Below are positions 1 through 9,235 of a DNA stretch of 64,000 nt, piece after piece. The translations under genes were made by a program, and so were the position numbers. Origin of the DNA: an uncultured Prevotella sp. (lineage in GTDB: Bacteria; Bacteroidota; Bacteroidia; Bacteroidales; Bacteroidaceae); the NCBI GenBank assembly GCA_934202525.1, contig CAKPYB010000010.1:36326-100325 (forward strand), in the 5' to 3' direction. Under the pieces are notes generated by a model. The model searched no databases and was not told the origin of the DNA. It saw only the letters and a list, made by a program, of their open reading frames with translations. How positions within the stretch are numbered: the stretch's first letter is position 1; each line of letters starts with the position of its first letter.

Positions 1-1388
1 AACATCTCCTTGATGATGCTGAGGTAAGTACCGTTGGTGATGTAGCGGATGGCTGCAACAACCTGCAACTGGGTAGTACCCTCGTAGATAGAGAAGATGC
101 GGGCATCACGGAACAGGCGCTGGCACTTGTACTCCATGATGAAACCAGAACCACCGTGAATGCTGATGGCATCGTATGCATTCTGGTTGGCATACTCAGA
201 GTTCATACCCTTAGCCAATGGAGTAAATGCATCAGCAAGACGGGTGTATTTCTTCATCTCCTGACGCTCCTCTGGAGTGAGCTTAGTGTCGCGGGCGATG
301 TCTTCCAAAGCCTTGTAGATATCTACGTAGCGAGCGCAGCAGTAGAGGAGTGAACGGCCTGCATCCAACTTAGCCTTCATTCTTGAAAGCATGTCGTAAA
401 CGGCTGGGAAGTTGATGATCTTCTCACCAAACTGAGCACGCTCCTTGGCATAAGCCAAGCCCTCGTTGTAAGCCTCCTGCTCAACACCTACACTCTGAGC
501 TGCAATACCCAGACGGGCACCGTTCATCAGAGCCATCACGTACTTAATCAAACCGAGACGGGTGTTACCGCAAAGCTCAGCCTTGGCATTCTTGTAAACC
601 AACTCGCAGGTAGGAGAACCGTGAATACCCAACTTGTGCTCGATGTGACGAACGGTTACGCCGCCATCACGCTTGTCGTAGATGAACATAGAAAGACCAC
701 GACCGTCCTTGGTGCCTTCCTCTGAACGAGCCAGAACCAGGTGGATGTCTGAGTCACCATTGGTGATGAAACGCTTCACACCGTTCAGACGCCATGTGCC
801 GTCCTCATCCTGTGTAGCCTTCAGCATTACGCGCTGCAGGTCGGAACCTGCATCAGGCTCTGTCAAGTCCATACTCATGGTTTCGCCTGCGCAGATGCGA
901 GGGATGTACTTCTGGCGCTGCTCCTCAGAACCGAACTCATAGAGTGTATCGATACAGCTCTGGAGCGACCAGATGTTCTGGAAACCGGCATCGGCAGCAG
1001 CGATGATTTCTGAAGCCATAGAGAAGATGGCGTTAGGCAGGTTCAAGCCGCCGTAACGACGAGGCATTGACAAGCCCCAGAGGCCAGCCTTGCGGGTAGC
1101 ATCGAGGTTCTCGAATGTCTTGCTGGCATAGATCATGCGGCCGTTCTCCAAGTGTGGACCTTCGAGGTCAACATCCTCAGAGTTTGGTTCGATGATGTTA
1201 GCAGCTACATCGCCGGTAATATCCAGCAATCGCTTGTAGTTCTCGATGGCATCCTCGTAGTTGACAGGAGCATCTTCAAACTGGTCTTTTTCTGCGTAGT
1301 TGCGCTCCTTCAAGTCAACAACACGCTTCATCAATGGGTGATTGAGATGAAATTCAATCTCAGGGTGATCACTATAGTAATTAGCCAT
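1..1388 (-). CDS. acyl-CoA dehydrogenase (3' end outside window)
   Basis: FAD-dependent enzyme that makes the alpha-beta double bond in acyl-CoA and passes electrons to electron transfer flavoprotein. Reading the minus strand from ATG at 1388 gives an open frame of about 462 residues that runs off the window. Family signatures are visible: TEPDAGSD in the middle domain, an RFITNG strand, and near the edge YDAISIHGGSGF followed by IYEGTTQLQ, the usual substrate and flavin region. The gene starts 35 bases after the stop of etfA and shares its strand, so acd and etfAB probably form one operon coupling short-chain acyl-CoA oxidation or reduction to ETF. Exact substrate (for example butyryl-CoA) cannot be read from sequence. 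The stop codon and any C-terminal extension are not visible. Confidence 0.93.
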   Translation of the reverse strand, partial: MANYYSDHPEIEFHLNHPLMKRVVDLKERNYAEKDQFEDAPVNYEDAIENYKRLLDITGDVAANIIEPNSEDVDLEGPHLENGRMIYASKTFENLDATRKAGLWGLSMPRRYGGLNLPNAIFSMASEIIAAADAGFQNIWSLQSCIDTLYEFGSEEQRQKYIPRICAGETMSMDLTEPDAGSDLQRVMLKATQDEDGTWRLNGVKRFITNGDSDIHLVLARSEEGTKDGRGLSMFIYDKRDGGVTVRHIEHKLGIHGSPTCELVYKNAKAELCGNTRLGLIKYVMALMNGARLGIAAQSVGVEQEAYNEGLAYAKERAQFGEKIINFPAVYDMLSRMKAKLDAGRSLLYCCARYVDIYKALEDIARDTKLTPEERQEMKKYTRLADAFTPLAKGMNSEYANQNAYDAISIHGGSGFIMEYKCQRLFRDARIFSIYEGTTQLQVVAAIRYITNGTYLSIIKEM

Positions 1389-1423
1389 TTTGCTTTTCTT
1401 ATTTAAATAATGTGTAATGCAGA

Positions 1424-2446
1424 TTACTTAGAATTCTGCTTGTAGTACTTGATGAGCTTAGGAACCACATCCTCAACATTGCCGTTGATAACGTAGTCGG
1501 CAATCTTGTTGATTGGAGCATCAGGATCGTTGTTTACAGAGATGATGATGCCTGAATCCTGCATACCGGCGATGTGCTGAATCTGACCAGAGATTCCGCA
1601 GGCGATATATACCTTAGGATGAACGGTAACACCAGTCTGACCAATCTGACGGTCGTGATCTACCCAACCTGCATCTACAGCAGCACGGGAAGCACCTACC
1701 TCGCCATGGAGGAGATGAGCCAACTCGAAGAGCTGGTCGAAGCCTTCCTTGCTTCCTACGCCATAACCGCCGGCTACGACGATGGCAGAACCCTTCAGAT
1801 TGTGCTTGGCAGCCTCTACGTGGTGGTCGAGTACCTTTACTACGAAGTCCTCAGCAGGAACATACTTGCTTACCTCAGGGTAAACTACTTCCTTCTTGCA
1901 CTCACCCTCGTAGATGCTCTTCTGCATCACGCCAGAGCGGACTGTAGCCATCTGTGGACGGTGGTCTGGGTTTACGATGGTAGCCACGATGTTACCACCG
2001 AAGGCAGGACGAATCTGATAGAGCAGACCCTCGTAGTGCTTGCCGCTCTTCTTGTCGTCGTAATCACCAATTTCAAGTTCTGTACAGTCGGCGGTAAGAC
2101 CGCTGGTCAATGAAGAAGAAACACGAGGACCGAGGTCGCGACCGATAACGGTAGCACCCATCAGCGCAATCTGTGGCTTCTCCTCCTTGAAGAGGTTGAC
2201 GAGGATGTCGGTATGTGGAGCTGAAGTATATGGGAACAATCCCTCAGCATCGAAAACAAATAATTTATCTACACCATAAGGGAGAATCTGATCCTCTACC
2301 TGACCCTTGATGCCGGTACCAGCCACGATGGCATGGAGCTCCACGCCCTGCTGGTTAGCGAGCTTACGACCCTTGGTGAGCAATTCCTGAGATACTTCGG
2401 CAACGGTTGTGCCTTCTACCTCGCAATATACAAATACGTTGTTCAT
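1424..2446 (-). CDS. etfA: electron transfer flavoprotein alpha subunit
   Basis: 340-residue ETF alpha subunit (FixB type). The N-terminal half is the adenine-nucleotide-hydrolase-like fold. The C-terminal FAD domain shows the family pattern AIVVAGGYGVGSKEGF, then GASRAAVDAGW, then GQTGVTVHPKVYIACGISG, and ends with SVNNDPDAPINKIADY, all typical of FAD binding in this subunit. It pairs with the beta subunit encoded just upstream (13-base gap) and hands electrons between acyl-CoA dehydrogenase and a quinone or ferredoxin partner. Length is normal for the family. The neighbouring dehydrogenase is the likely redox partner; whether the pair is bifurcating cannot be told here. Confidence 0.95.
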   Translation of the reverse strand: MNNVFVYCEVEGTTVAEVSQELLTKGRKLANQQGVELHAIVAGTGIKGQVEDQILPYGVDKLFVFDAEGLFPYTSAPHTDILVNLFKEEKPQIALMGATVIGRDLGPRVSSSLTSGLTADCTELEIGDYDDKKSGKHYEGLLYQIRPAFGGNIVATIVNPDHRPQMATVRSGVMQKSIYEGECKKEVVYPEVSKYVPAEDFVVKVLDHHVEAAKHNLKGSAIVVAGGYGVGSKEGFDQLFELAHLLHGEVGASRAAVDAGWVDHDRQIGQTGVTVHPKVYIACGISGQIQHIAGMQDSGIIISVNNDPDAPINKIADYVINGNVEDVVPKLIKYYKQNSK

Positions 2447-2459
2447 TGTCTTTTCAAAA

Positions 2460-3329
2460 TTATCCGATAATACTTTCGTTCAACAATTCCTTCATCAGTC
2501 CGTCGATGTCCTCATCGCTGCTGGTCAAGGTCTTGCTTTCCTTAGCCTGGAACACGATGTTCTTCACGGCCTTCACCTTGGTAGGTGAACCGCTCAGACC
2601 GCACTGTGCAGGGTCGCCGTCAACATCGGCAACACTCCACTGGTTCAGAGTGAGGTAAGGGCGCTCTTCATAGAGGTTGGCCCAAGGCTCATCACCCTTG
2701 CGCTCCATAGGGCAGGTAGCGTATTTATATTTCATTACGAGCTTCACGTTGCATGGGCGACATGGGGCAGCACTTCCGTTTACAGTGATAACCAATGGCA
2801 ATGGAGCCTCAACAGTCTCCACACCACCATCAATGAGGCGGCGTATAGTAGCCTTGCCATCCTCTACCTTGAGGATTTCCTCTGCGTAGGTTACCTGGTT
2901 CAATCCCAACTTCTGAGCCACCTGCGGACCTACCTGGGCTGTATCACCATCGATAGCCTGGCGACCACCGATCACGATGTCAACGTCACCAATCTTCTGG
3001 ATACCAGTAGCAAGGGCATAGGAAGTAGCCAGTGTATCAGCACCGGCAAAGAGACGGTCGGTAAGCAACCAACCCGTATCAGCACCACGATAAAGACCCT
3101 GGCGGATGATTTCTCCAGCACGTGGAGGACCCATGGTCAAAATACCAACTGTAGAACCTGGATTCTGCTCTTTCAATCGGAGAGCCTGCTCCAATGCGTT
3201 CAAATCTTCAGGATTGAAGATTGCAGGAAGGGCAGCGCGATTTACTGTGCCTTCGGCGGTCATCGCATCCTTACCCACATTTCTTGTGTCAGGTACTTGC
3301 TTGGCAAGTACTACGATTTTTAAACTCAT
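2460..3329 (-). CDS. etfB: electron transfer flavoprotein beta subunit
   Basis: 289-residue ETF beta subunit (FixA type), first gene of the etfB-etfA-acd operon. It begins MSLKIVVLAKQVPDT, the typical start, and carries GILTMGPPRAGEIIRQGLYRGAD, DIVIGGRQAIDGDTAQVGPQVA and a VEAPLPLVITVNGS stretch, which match the nucleotide-binding core of the beta subunit. It forms the heterodimer with EtfA. A Bacteroidetes-type promoter lies about 140 bases upstream. Nothing unusual was seen in length or motifs. Confidence 0.95.
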   Translation of the reverse strand: MSLKIVVLAKQVPDTRNVGKDAMTAEGTVNRAALPAIFNPEDLNALEQALRLKEQNPGSTVGILTMGPPRAGEIIRQGLYRGADTGWLLTDRLFAGADTLATSYALATGIQKIGDVDIVIGGRQAIDGDTAQVGPQVAQKLGLNQVTYAEEILKVEDGKATIRRLIDGGVETVEAPLPLVITVNGSAAPCRPCNVKLVMKYKYATCPMERKGDEPWANLYEERPYLTLNQWSVADVDGDPAQCGLSGSPTKVKAVKNIVFQAKESKTLTSSDEDIDGLMKELLNESIIG

Positions 3330-3471
3330 ATTTTTAAAAATGGTTATTGTTATAATTTCCTAAGTTTGTTAGTGCTCAGTACTCAAGTTGTACGTCGTCT
3401 AGTGCGATTGTCAGACTTGCTATCGTCTAATAAGTTACTGTCCAATGTTCAATTTGGGACAAAACACGTGG

Positions 3472-3503
3472 CAAAAGTAACACTTTTTTATGGCTTACGC
3501 AAA
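3472..3503 (-). promoter_or_regulatory. promoter for etfB-etfA-acd
   Basis: On the minus strand TACTTTTG (3472-3479) fits the Bacteroidetes -7 box TAnnTTTG, and TTTG lies 20 bases upstream at 3500-3503. The leader to the etfB start would be about 140 bases. Confidence 0.55.
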
Positions 3504-3599
3504 TATTTTATAAAAAAAATGCACATATAGATAAGTTTTGTGCGCAAAACTCAAGAAATGTGCAAGTTTTTTAGAACGTCCGTACTTAACTTTGCTGGC

Positions 3600-4202
3600 T
3601 TATTCAAAGCTCTTGAGTCGAGCGATATATTTGCCCAGAATGTCGAATTCGATATTCACTACCGTTCCCACTTCGATGTCGCAGAAGTTGGTGTTCTCTC
3701 TGGTATAAGGAATGATAGCAACGGTAAATGTGTTGTCTGTAGGATCACAGACGGTGAGCGAAACGCCGTTAACGGTAACGCTGCCCTTGTCCACCGTGAA
3801 ATAGCCTTTTCTTGCCATTTCCTTGTTGAGCTCATATTCGAAAGTAAAATAAGTAGAGCCATCAGCGTCTTTCATTGCGATACATTTGGCAGTCTCGTCC
3901 ACGTGTCCCTGTACGATATGACCATCCAGACGGCCGTTCATCACCATAGAACGCTCTACGTTCACCTTGTCGCCTACCTTGAACAGTCCCAGATTACTGC
4001 GGTCCAGGGTTTCCTTCATGGCGGTAACAGTATAGGTACCGTCTTTTATTTCCACTACGGTGAGGCAGACGCCGTTGTGCGCCACGCTCTGGTCGATGCC
4101 GAGTTCATCAACAAAAGAGCATCTCAATGTGAAGTCAATGTTCTCTTTATCATGCTTGATAGCCACAACGGTAGCCATTTCTTCTACGATTCCACTAAAC
4201 AT
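3600..4202 (-). CDS. ribE: riboflavin synthase, alpha chain type
   Basis: 200-residue enzyme that dismutates two 6,7-dimethyl-8-ribityllumazine molecules to riboflavin. The protein begins MFSGIVEE, the classic start, and consists of two related lumazine-binding barrels: the first has VAHNGVCLTV, the second has TVNGVSLTV followed by VAIIPYTRENTNF. The VNVERSMVMNGRLDGHIVQGHVD segment is the strongly conserved end of the first barrel. Normal length. It stands alone between the ETF operon and the divergent peptidase, with its own promoter. Confidence 0.96.
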   Translation of the reverse strand: MFSGIVEEMATVVAIKHDKENIDFTLRCSFVDELGIDQSVAHNGVCLTVVEIKDGTYTVTAMKETLDRSNLGLFKVGDKVNVERSMVMNGRLDGHIVQGHVDETAKCIAMKDADGSTYFTFEYELNKEMARKGYFTVDKGSVTVNGVSLTVCDPTDNTFTVAIIPYTRENTNFCDIEVGTVVNIEFDILGKYIARLKSFE

Positions 4203-4241
4203 ATATTCTATTTTTATTTGGTTTCATTATTATTTAGAATG

Positions 4242-4273
4242 CAAAGATATTGCATTAGCTAGAAACAGCCAAA
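4242..4273 (-). promoter_or_regulatory. promoter for ribE
   Basis: TATCTTTG on the minus strand at 4242-4249 matches TAnnTTTG, with TTTG at 4270-4273, a spacing of 20. It is placed about 40 bases before the ATG. No FMN riboswitch was recognised in the short leader. Confidence 0.65.
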
Positions 4274-4309
4274 TTATTTAAGTTCTTTTGATAAAATAAG
4301 CAAGATATA

Positions 4310-4341
4310 TTTGTTTAATTGCCATATTTTTTATATTTTTG
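4310..4341 (+). promoter_or_regulatory. promoter for the iminopeptidase gene
   Basis: TATTTTTG at 4334-4341 matches TAnnTTTG and a TTTG lies near 4310-4314. The start of transcription would fall around 4347, about 25 bases before the ATG at 4372. Confidence 0.6.
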
Positions 4342-4371
4342 CACATTATAATATATAAACATTTGAAGACA

Positions 4372-5253
4372 ATGGAAATCAAGGAAGGATATATGCCCTT
4401 CATGGGCTATCAAACATATTATCGTATCGTAGGTAAAACAGAGGAGGGCAAGAGCCCTATCATCCTCTTGCATGGTGGACCAGGCAGTACCCACAACTAT
4501 TTCGAGCTATTGGATAGGGTAGCGGAATCAGGTAGAGCTGTCATCATGTACGACCAGTTGGGCTGTGGCAACTCATTTGTGGAGGGACATCCCGAACTCT
4601 GGACTCCTGAGACTTGGCTCAACGAACTCTGTGTGCTCATCGACTATCTCCACATCGACCATTTTCATCTCTTGGGACAGTCGTGGGGTGGCATGCTCGC
4701 CATCATCTATCTGATAGAGAAGCAAGCAAAGGGCGTGAAGTCAGCCATTCTCAGCAGCACTCTTTCGAGCAGCAAGCTTTGGGCAAGTGAGCAACATCGC
4801 ATGATTAAGTTTATGTCGGAGGAAGACCAGCGTGCCATCGCTGAGGCTGAGGCGAAGGATGACTTTTCGAGCGAGGCGTATGCCAAGGCGAATGAACACT
4901 TCATGCTCTTGCATTGTGCAGGCGAGGTAACGGAGGATAGCCCAGAGTGTCTTCGCCGAAAGAAGCGTGCAGGTGTTGAGGCTTATCTCTATGGTTGGGG
5001 ACCAAATGAATACACCCCGACTGGCACGCTTCGTGATTATGATTACACCGACCGCCTTGGCGAGATACAAGTACCATGCCTTGTGATGAGTGGAACCAAT
5101 GACCTCTGCACTCCATTGGTAGCAAAGACGCTCTACGATGGTATCCCAGATTCCAAGTGGCATCTCTTCGTAGGAGCCCGACACATGCCATTTGCCGAGC
5201 AAAATGATGAGTATTGCGAGGTATTGGAAGAATGGTTAGGGGAGAAAGATTAG
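4372..5253 (+). CDS. pip: proline iminopeptidase (S33, alpha/beta hydrolase)
   Basis: 293-residue serine peptidase predicted to release N-terminal proline from peptides. The oxyanion motif HGGPG, the nucleophile elbow GQSWGG, the acid in SGTNDLCTP and the histidine in VGARHMPF form the complete S33 triad. The chosen start (MEIKEGYMPF) is the second possible ATG; the earlier one at 4339 lies within the likely promoter. No signal peptide is seen, so the enzyme is probably cytoplasmic. It is followed by a long inverted repeat that may act as its terminator. Other S33 exopeptidase activities are possible. Confidence 0.88.
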   Translation: MEIKEGYMPFMGYQTYYRIVGKTEEGKSPIILLHGGPGSTHNYFELLDRVAESGRAVIMYDQLGCGNSFVEGHPELWTPETWLNELCVLIDYLHIDHFHLLGQSWGGMLAIIYLIEKQAKGVKSAILSSTLSSSKLWASEQHRMIKFMSEEDQRAIAEAEAKDDFSSEAYAKANEHFMLLHCAGEVTEDSPECLRRKKRAGVEAYLYGWGPNEYTPTGTLRDYDYTDRLGEIQVPCLVMSGTNDLCTPLVAKTLYDGIPDSKWHLFVGARHMPFAEQNDEYCEVLEEWLGEKD

Positions 5254-5279
5254 TCTTCTTCAAACTTTAGAAAAATGGA

Positions 5280-5337
5280 ATTTCATCCAATCGATTGGAC
5301 AAATTAAAATAAAACCGTCCAATCGATTGGATGAAAT
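5280..5337. repeat. perfect 21-base inverted repeat built on a self-palindrome
   Basis: Two perfect 21-base arms (5280-5300 and 5317-5337) face each other across a 16-base A-rich loop. Each arm itself contains the 12-base palindrome ccaatcgattgg. It lies 26 bases after the iminopeptidase stop. It could be a hairpin terminator, though it lacks a clean T-run, or a pair of operator sites. The rest of the gap to 5541 shows only A/T-rich DNA, with a TACCTTTG box on the minus strand (5396-5403) that could start a short transcript running into this hairpin. Confidence 0.8.
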
Positions 5338-5540
5338 GTATAGAATCAATAATCAATATTAGTAACTTAAAGAGAGCTTTTCTCTTTTTCTGGTGCAAAG
5401 GTAGTAAGTTATTTCCAAACTTGCAAGAAGGCACGATTAGGTTACTCAGTTTCCCTGAGGTTACTATTACTGATAATGAATGGCTTGTGAAATGTAGATT
5501 TAACGATAATTAATGTGAACAAGCTATGTTAATAGAGAAA

Positions 5541-6584
5541 CTATTGCTTCTTGAGAGTTAAGTTGGGCTCTATTCCATTGATGCCAAGTCCTAGAATGTT
5601 GGTTACTTCCCTGCATCCACAATCACAATTCTTAGCCGATGAACATCCATTGCAGACTGTAGGTTGATAAGAGCGGGATGCAAATTTGTTCCAATAATCT
5701 GTATCCTTAATCCAAGGTTCTTCGCATACATTTCCTACGATGTGAGGAGAATGATTGCAGGTTCTTATTTGTCCTGCTGGATCAATAACGAAAAATCCTT
5801 TTGCCGCAGCGCATAGATACCCTACATGTATTCTTTTGTATGAATTAGCAGAAGCTATGATGCACTTTGGTATTTCTGTACCCACATTTCCATAGCGATT
5901 AGCTAGTGTTAGTACTTCTTCTGCAGTATCAAGCATTCCGTTGATTTGCTCTGTGGAAAGGCAAAGTTCATTCATATATTTCAAACCACGTCCACCAGGC
6001 AGAAAACGGTTGAGAAGAATTTCTGTAGCTCCATTGATGAGGGCAAGCGATATGGTCTCAAATAGCTCATAATAGTTCTTTTTTGTAACGGTAATGTTTG
6101 CTGTGCATTCTAAGCCGATTTCTTTGGCTTTCGAAAAGTATTCTAACACATAATCTGCATTAGCAACTCCTGTATGCTCTTCAAATGATTGGTAGCCAGG
6201 AAGGCTCATGCTAAGATGAACATTCATTTCCTTGAAGAATTTGAGATGTTCTTCATTCATGAGTCTTCCATTGGAGATGAGTATGATTGGATAATTCATC
6301 TTCCTTTGGTTGCCAATCATTCGGATGTGTCCGATGATTTCATGAAGATCATCTCTTAGCAATGCTTCTCCGCCAGACAAAGAGAAAGTCTTTACCCCAT
6401 AGTCATATAGTTTTTCTATTACCCATTTCCATTGAGTGGTGGATAGTTCCTTTCCTAATGGATATGAAGAGTTAGGCGCATTCCAAGGGCATGAGCAAAA
6501 CAAGCAATGGTGATTGCATTTATATGTCAATTCCAAAGCAACAGACTTTGGAAGAATGGGTATGCTATTCTTCATTGCTATCAT
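5541..6584 (-). CDS. radical SAM protein with SPASM-like C-terminal cysteines
   Basis: 347-residue radical SAM enzyme. The CxxxCxxC cluster motif CNHHCLFC lies near residues 23-30, followed by FSLSGGEALLRDD, the GGE SAM-binding motif. The C-terminal part is cysteine-rich (CAAAKG, TCNHSPH, then CNGCSS, CDCGC), the pattern of a SPASM/twitch domain that holds extra iron-sulfur clusters. Such proteins modify peptides or act in cofactor synthesis. It overlaps the upstream 188-residue Cys-rich gene by 20 bases, so the two are co-translated and probably work together. No short precursor peptide with an obvious core was found beside it. The substrate is unknown. Confidence 0.85.
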   Translation of the reverse strand: MIAMKNSIPILPKSVALELTYKCNHHCLFCSCPWNAPNSSYPLGKELSTTQWKWVIEKLYDYGVKTFSLSGGEALLRDDLHEIIGHIRMIGNQRKMNYPIILISNGRLMNEEHLKFFKEMNVHLSMSLPGYQSFEEHTGVANADYVLEYFSKAKEIGLECTANITVTKKNYYELFETISLALINGATEILLNRFLPGGRGLKYMNELCLSTEQINGMLDTAEEVLTLANRYGNVGTEIPKCIIASANSYKRIHVGYLCAAAKGFFVIDPAGQIRTCNHSPHIVGNVCEEPWIKDTDYWNKFASRSYQPTVCNGCSSAKNCDCGCREVTNILGLGINGIEPNLTLKKQ

Positions 6585-7131
6585 TTTCGTTTATTTCTAT
6601 TCCCGTCATTCTCTTGATAGTATCTTGCTCATCCATGATGCTATGGTAGCGATCATAACTATCTTCAAAATAAGACTCTCCTTTTAAGAATGCCAATACG
6701 GCTTGATAGTCATAAAGTGATTCCATATCAGTTATAGCTTGATGATAGTCCTTGTCGCTTTTTGTCTTGAAGCAGAAAAGATGGTACGCATTTTCCTCAC
6801 AGATATCATCTTCGGAAGTAAATGGTAAATCGAAAAACTCTGCTTCTTCCTTCGCTTCTAGGGCGCATGAACCACATATTACTTCAAGAGACGCATCATA
6901 TCCCAAATCTTTTATCTCTTTGATGATGGAGTTGAACATTTCTTCATCACTGTGGAAAGCTTGATAGGTCAATGGACGATGGCAATGTTGGCATATTGTG
7001 GAAAAACTATCTATCATCGAAGGTTCATAGCACATGGCTCCCATGTGATTTGCCAGATACGTTGGCAGCTTTTGAGTAGCTAGTTCCTTTAGCTGCTCAA
7101 TAAGCTCTTCTCTGTTAAGTGAATGTTTCAT
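6565..7131 (-). CDS. hypothetical protein with paired CxxC motifs, partner of the radical SAM enzyme
   Basis: 188-residue protein that I do not recognise. It carries two CxxC knuckles, ICQHCHRP near residue 47 and ICGSCALEA near residue 85, a probable four-cysteine zinc or metal site, in an otherwise acidic, helical sequence. The tail is strongly acidic (ends NENDSNEE). No signal peptide or membrane segment. The stop overlaps the radical SAM start by 20 bases and its start follows the DUF262-DUF1524 gene by 28 bases, so it belongs to the same minus-strand transcript. It may be a substrate, a substrate-presenting protein or an adaptor for the radical SAM enzyme; this is inference from overlap only. 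Confidence 0.75.
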   Translation of the reverse strand: MKHSLNREELIEQLKELATQKLPTYLANHMGAMCYEPSMIDSFSTICQHCHRPLTYQAFHSDEEMFNSIIKEIKDLGYDASLEVICGSCALEAKEEAEFFDLPFTSEDDICEENAYHLFCFKTKSDKDYHQAITDMESLYDYQAVLAFLKGESYFEDSYDRYHSIMDEQDTIKRMTGIEINENDSNEE

Positions 7132-7159
7132 ATTTCCTTCCTATTTAAATTGCGTAATT

Positions 7160-9235
7160 CTAGTGCGTTGGTTGCATGATGATGCATAGCATCTTTTCCT
7201 GATGCTTTTGCATATCTTCAGCATTCCACTCGTATCCAAATTCACGCTTGATACCATTTTTAATGCCTTCATCATAATTGTCTTGGCACATCTGTAGCAT
7301 GATTCTAAATTTCAAGGAAGCCACGCTTACTTGATTTGATTTGGAATCAAGATAACGATTCTTCTTATCTATAGGATTCCAGTTGGAGCCAGAACTATTG
7401 GCATCGGAACCAATCATGGCAAAATTGCCAAAGCAGTTTATCTCTTCTGATGTGATAGGCTTATCTTCTCCAGCTTTTGCCTGAGGATAGTAATGCTCAA
7501 GGCTTTTGCGAGTTCGAGAGAAATAGAAATTGTCAAATGTATCAAGGCCAAAGTCGCTGCATCCCAAGGCGGTAAAGAATTCAATTCTAGCTTTTGAACC
7601 TTTCTTGGCTCTGTTTCCTCGCAATTCTTCTGCGTATTTCTTCCACAATCTATAGTCGGTATAGTTGAATACAAAGAGAGGTATATTGCTTGAACCTTTG
7701 GGATAGACATCATCGAAGGGACGATCCACATTTTCCAATTCAACACTCTGTTTGCCATTTCGAATGATGGTTTCATCGAAACTATTTGGCTTTGGCTGTT
7801 TTCTTTCATTCAGTTTGTTTGCATCCAAATATACATCGAAGAAGTACTTGTCTGCTAAATTTCTCACGAACTTCAAATAGTTATCTTCATTCCAGTCCTG
7901 GAATAGGTGCAACAAGCAGTAGAAGAGATAGTTCTTGCGTTGCTTGGCTGTAAATGCCACCTCAAACATAGATAAAAGATGAACCAACTCTCTTTGTTTA
8001 GACTTGTCTTTGTCAATCAAATCTGCCATGTAGGCAGACTTGCCCTTCTTGCAGTAATATTGTAGTTTCCAAGGATTCTCAATGGCTTTATCTTCACCAT
8101 TTATGTGGTGCACCATGTAGTTGTCGAGATAATATTTTGCCAATAGCAGGTTATAGGCAAACTGCTTGACAAATTCTGGAGTGAACTTGACTTTGTCAAA
8201 CTCATTGATAAGTTCCTTGTCATCGAGTGTGAAGTCTGATGGATTAAAATCTTTCTCTTGCATTCTTGTAATTTTGAGAACAATCAACAGAAAATTAGGA
8301 AAATCAATGATTGGTTGGAACGAATCGTTATAGTCAATTTCGCTCACCTCCTTTTCCTTTTTTACAGGAATATCGAGTAGTTTTTCTATTGTCTTCATCC
8401 CAAAGGAGTTGTCTAATTGTTGTGGCGCAATAGGAAAATCGTCAAATCTCTTCAACTTGAAGTTGCTCATATCTTTACCGAATATCTCAGTCATGTTAGG
8501 TAACTTTTGTTGGATATAGAAACTCATATCGCTACAAGCCTCCCAAATTTTGCAGAACTTTTCCATCGCTTTATTGTCATTCTTCAGTTGATCACTCAAT
8601 TTGGCTTTTACAATTTCATGCTTTTCAAGTTGCTCGCCACGAGAGTTCATTACTTCAAAATAATGATTCAACTCAACATCCTTAGGCACACGATAATGTA
8701 TGATATGCACATGGTTCAAAAAATACTCCTTGAATTTGTCCATATCAACTTGATTTTCACCTACTATTTCCTTTAGTGCTTCTTTGGCAAAGTTATAGCC
8801 ATTCTTTATGCCAAGGTCATATTCCTCCCCAAAATCAGAATCTTTTGCTTCTTTATTTTTCTCAAACTTAGACATGACTTCTATGGTTTGAGTAGAAGCT
8901 TTGCGTGAGGAATATGCAAGTTTGTTGGTAACCTTCTCGCCCATAGCAGTGAGGATAATGTATATTGTAGTAAGACGTTGTTGTCCGTCTATAACCTCGA
9001 ATACATTCTCGTCACGTTTAAAGGTTACAAGTGTTCCGATATAGTATATAGGCTTGTCTATGACCATGGAGTCATAGATATCCTTTATTAATGTAGAAAT
9101 CTCATCTCGTTCCCAGGCGTAATTACGCTGATAGATGGGAATTTTGTAGTAGGTAACTGTTCCACTATTGACATAATAGATGTCTTTTACAGAACATTCT
9201 TTCAGAATATGTGATAAATCTTTCATGCTTGTCAT
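7160..9235 (-). CDS. DUF262-DUF1524 protein (GmrSD-like)
   Basis: 691-residue protein with an N-terminal DUF262 domain: IPIYQRNYAW, the ParB-like DGQQR signature in FEVIDGQQRLTT near residue 80, and YIGTLV before it. The C-terminal part matches DUF1524, an HNH/His-Me nuclease relative: SLEHYYPQ followed by CFGNFAMIGSDANSS. The middle is long and helical. DUF262 uses nucleotide hydrolysis and DUF1524 is the cutting part in modification-dependent GmrSD systems and related phage defence proteins. It overlaps the upstream DUF262 gene by one base (TAATG), so the two are translationally coupled. Likely role: restriction-like anti-phage defence. Confidence 0.85.
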   Translation of the reverse strand: MTSMKDLSHILKECSVKDIYYVNSGTVTYYKIPIYQRNYAWERDEISTLIKDIYDSMVIDKPIYYIGTLVTFKRDENVFEVIDGQQRLTTIYIILTAMGEKVTNKLAYSSRKASTQTIEVMSKFEKNKEAKDSDFGEEYDLGIKNGYNFAKEALKEIVGENQVDMDKFKEYFLNHVHIIHYRVPKDVELNHYFEVMNSRGEQLEKHEIVKAKLSDQLKNDNKAMEKFCKIWEACSDMSFYIQQKLPNMTEIFGKDMSNFKLKRFDDFPIAPQQLDNSFGMKTIEKLLDIPVKKEKEVSEIDYNDSFQPIIDFPNFLLIVLKITRMQEKDFNPSDFTLDDKELINEFDKVKFTPEFVKQFAYNLLLAKYYLDNYMVHHINGEDKAIENPWKLQYYCKKGKSAYMADLIDKDKSKQRELVHLLSMFEVAFTAKQRKNYLFYCLLHLFQDWNEDNYLKFVRNLADKYFFDVYLDANKLNERKQPKPNSFDETIIRNGKQSVELENVDRPFDDVYPKGSSNIPLFVFNYTDYRLWKKYAEELRGNRAKKGSKARIEFFTALGCSDFGLDTFDNFYFSRTRKSLEHYYPQAKAGEDKPITSEEINCFGNFAMIGSDANSSGSNWNPIDKKNRYLDSKSNQVSVASLKFRIMLQMCQDNYDEGIKNGIKREFGYEWNAEDMQKHQEKMLCIIMQPTH

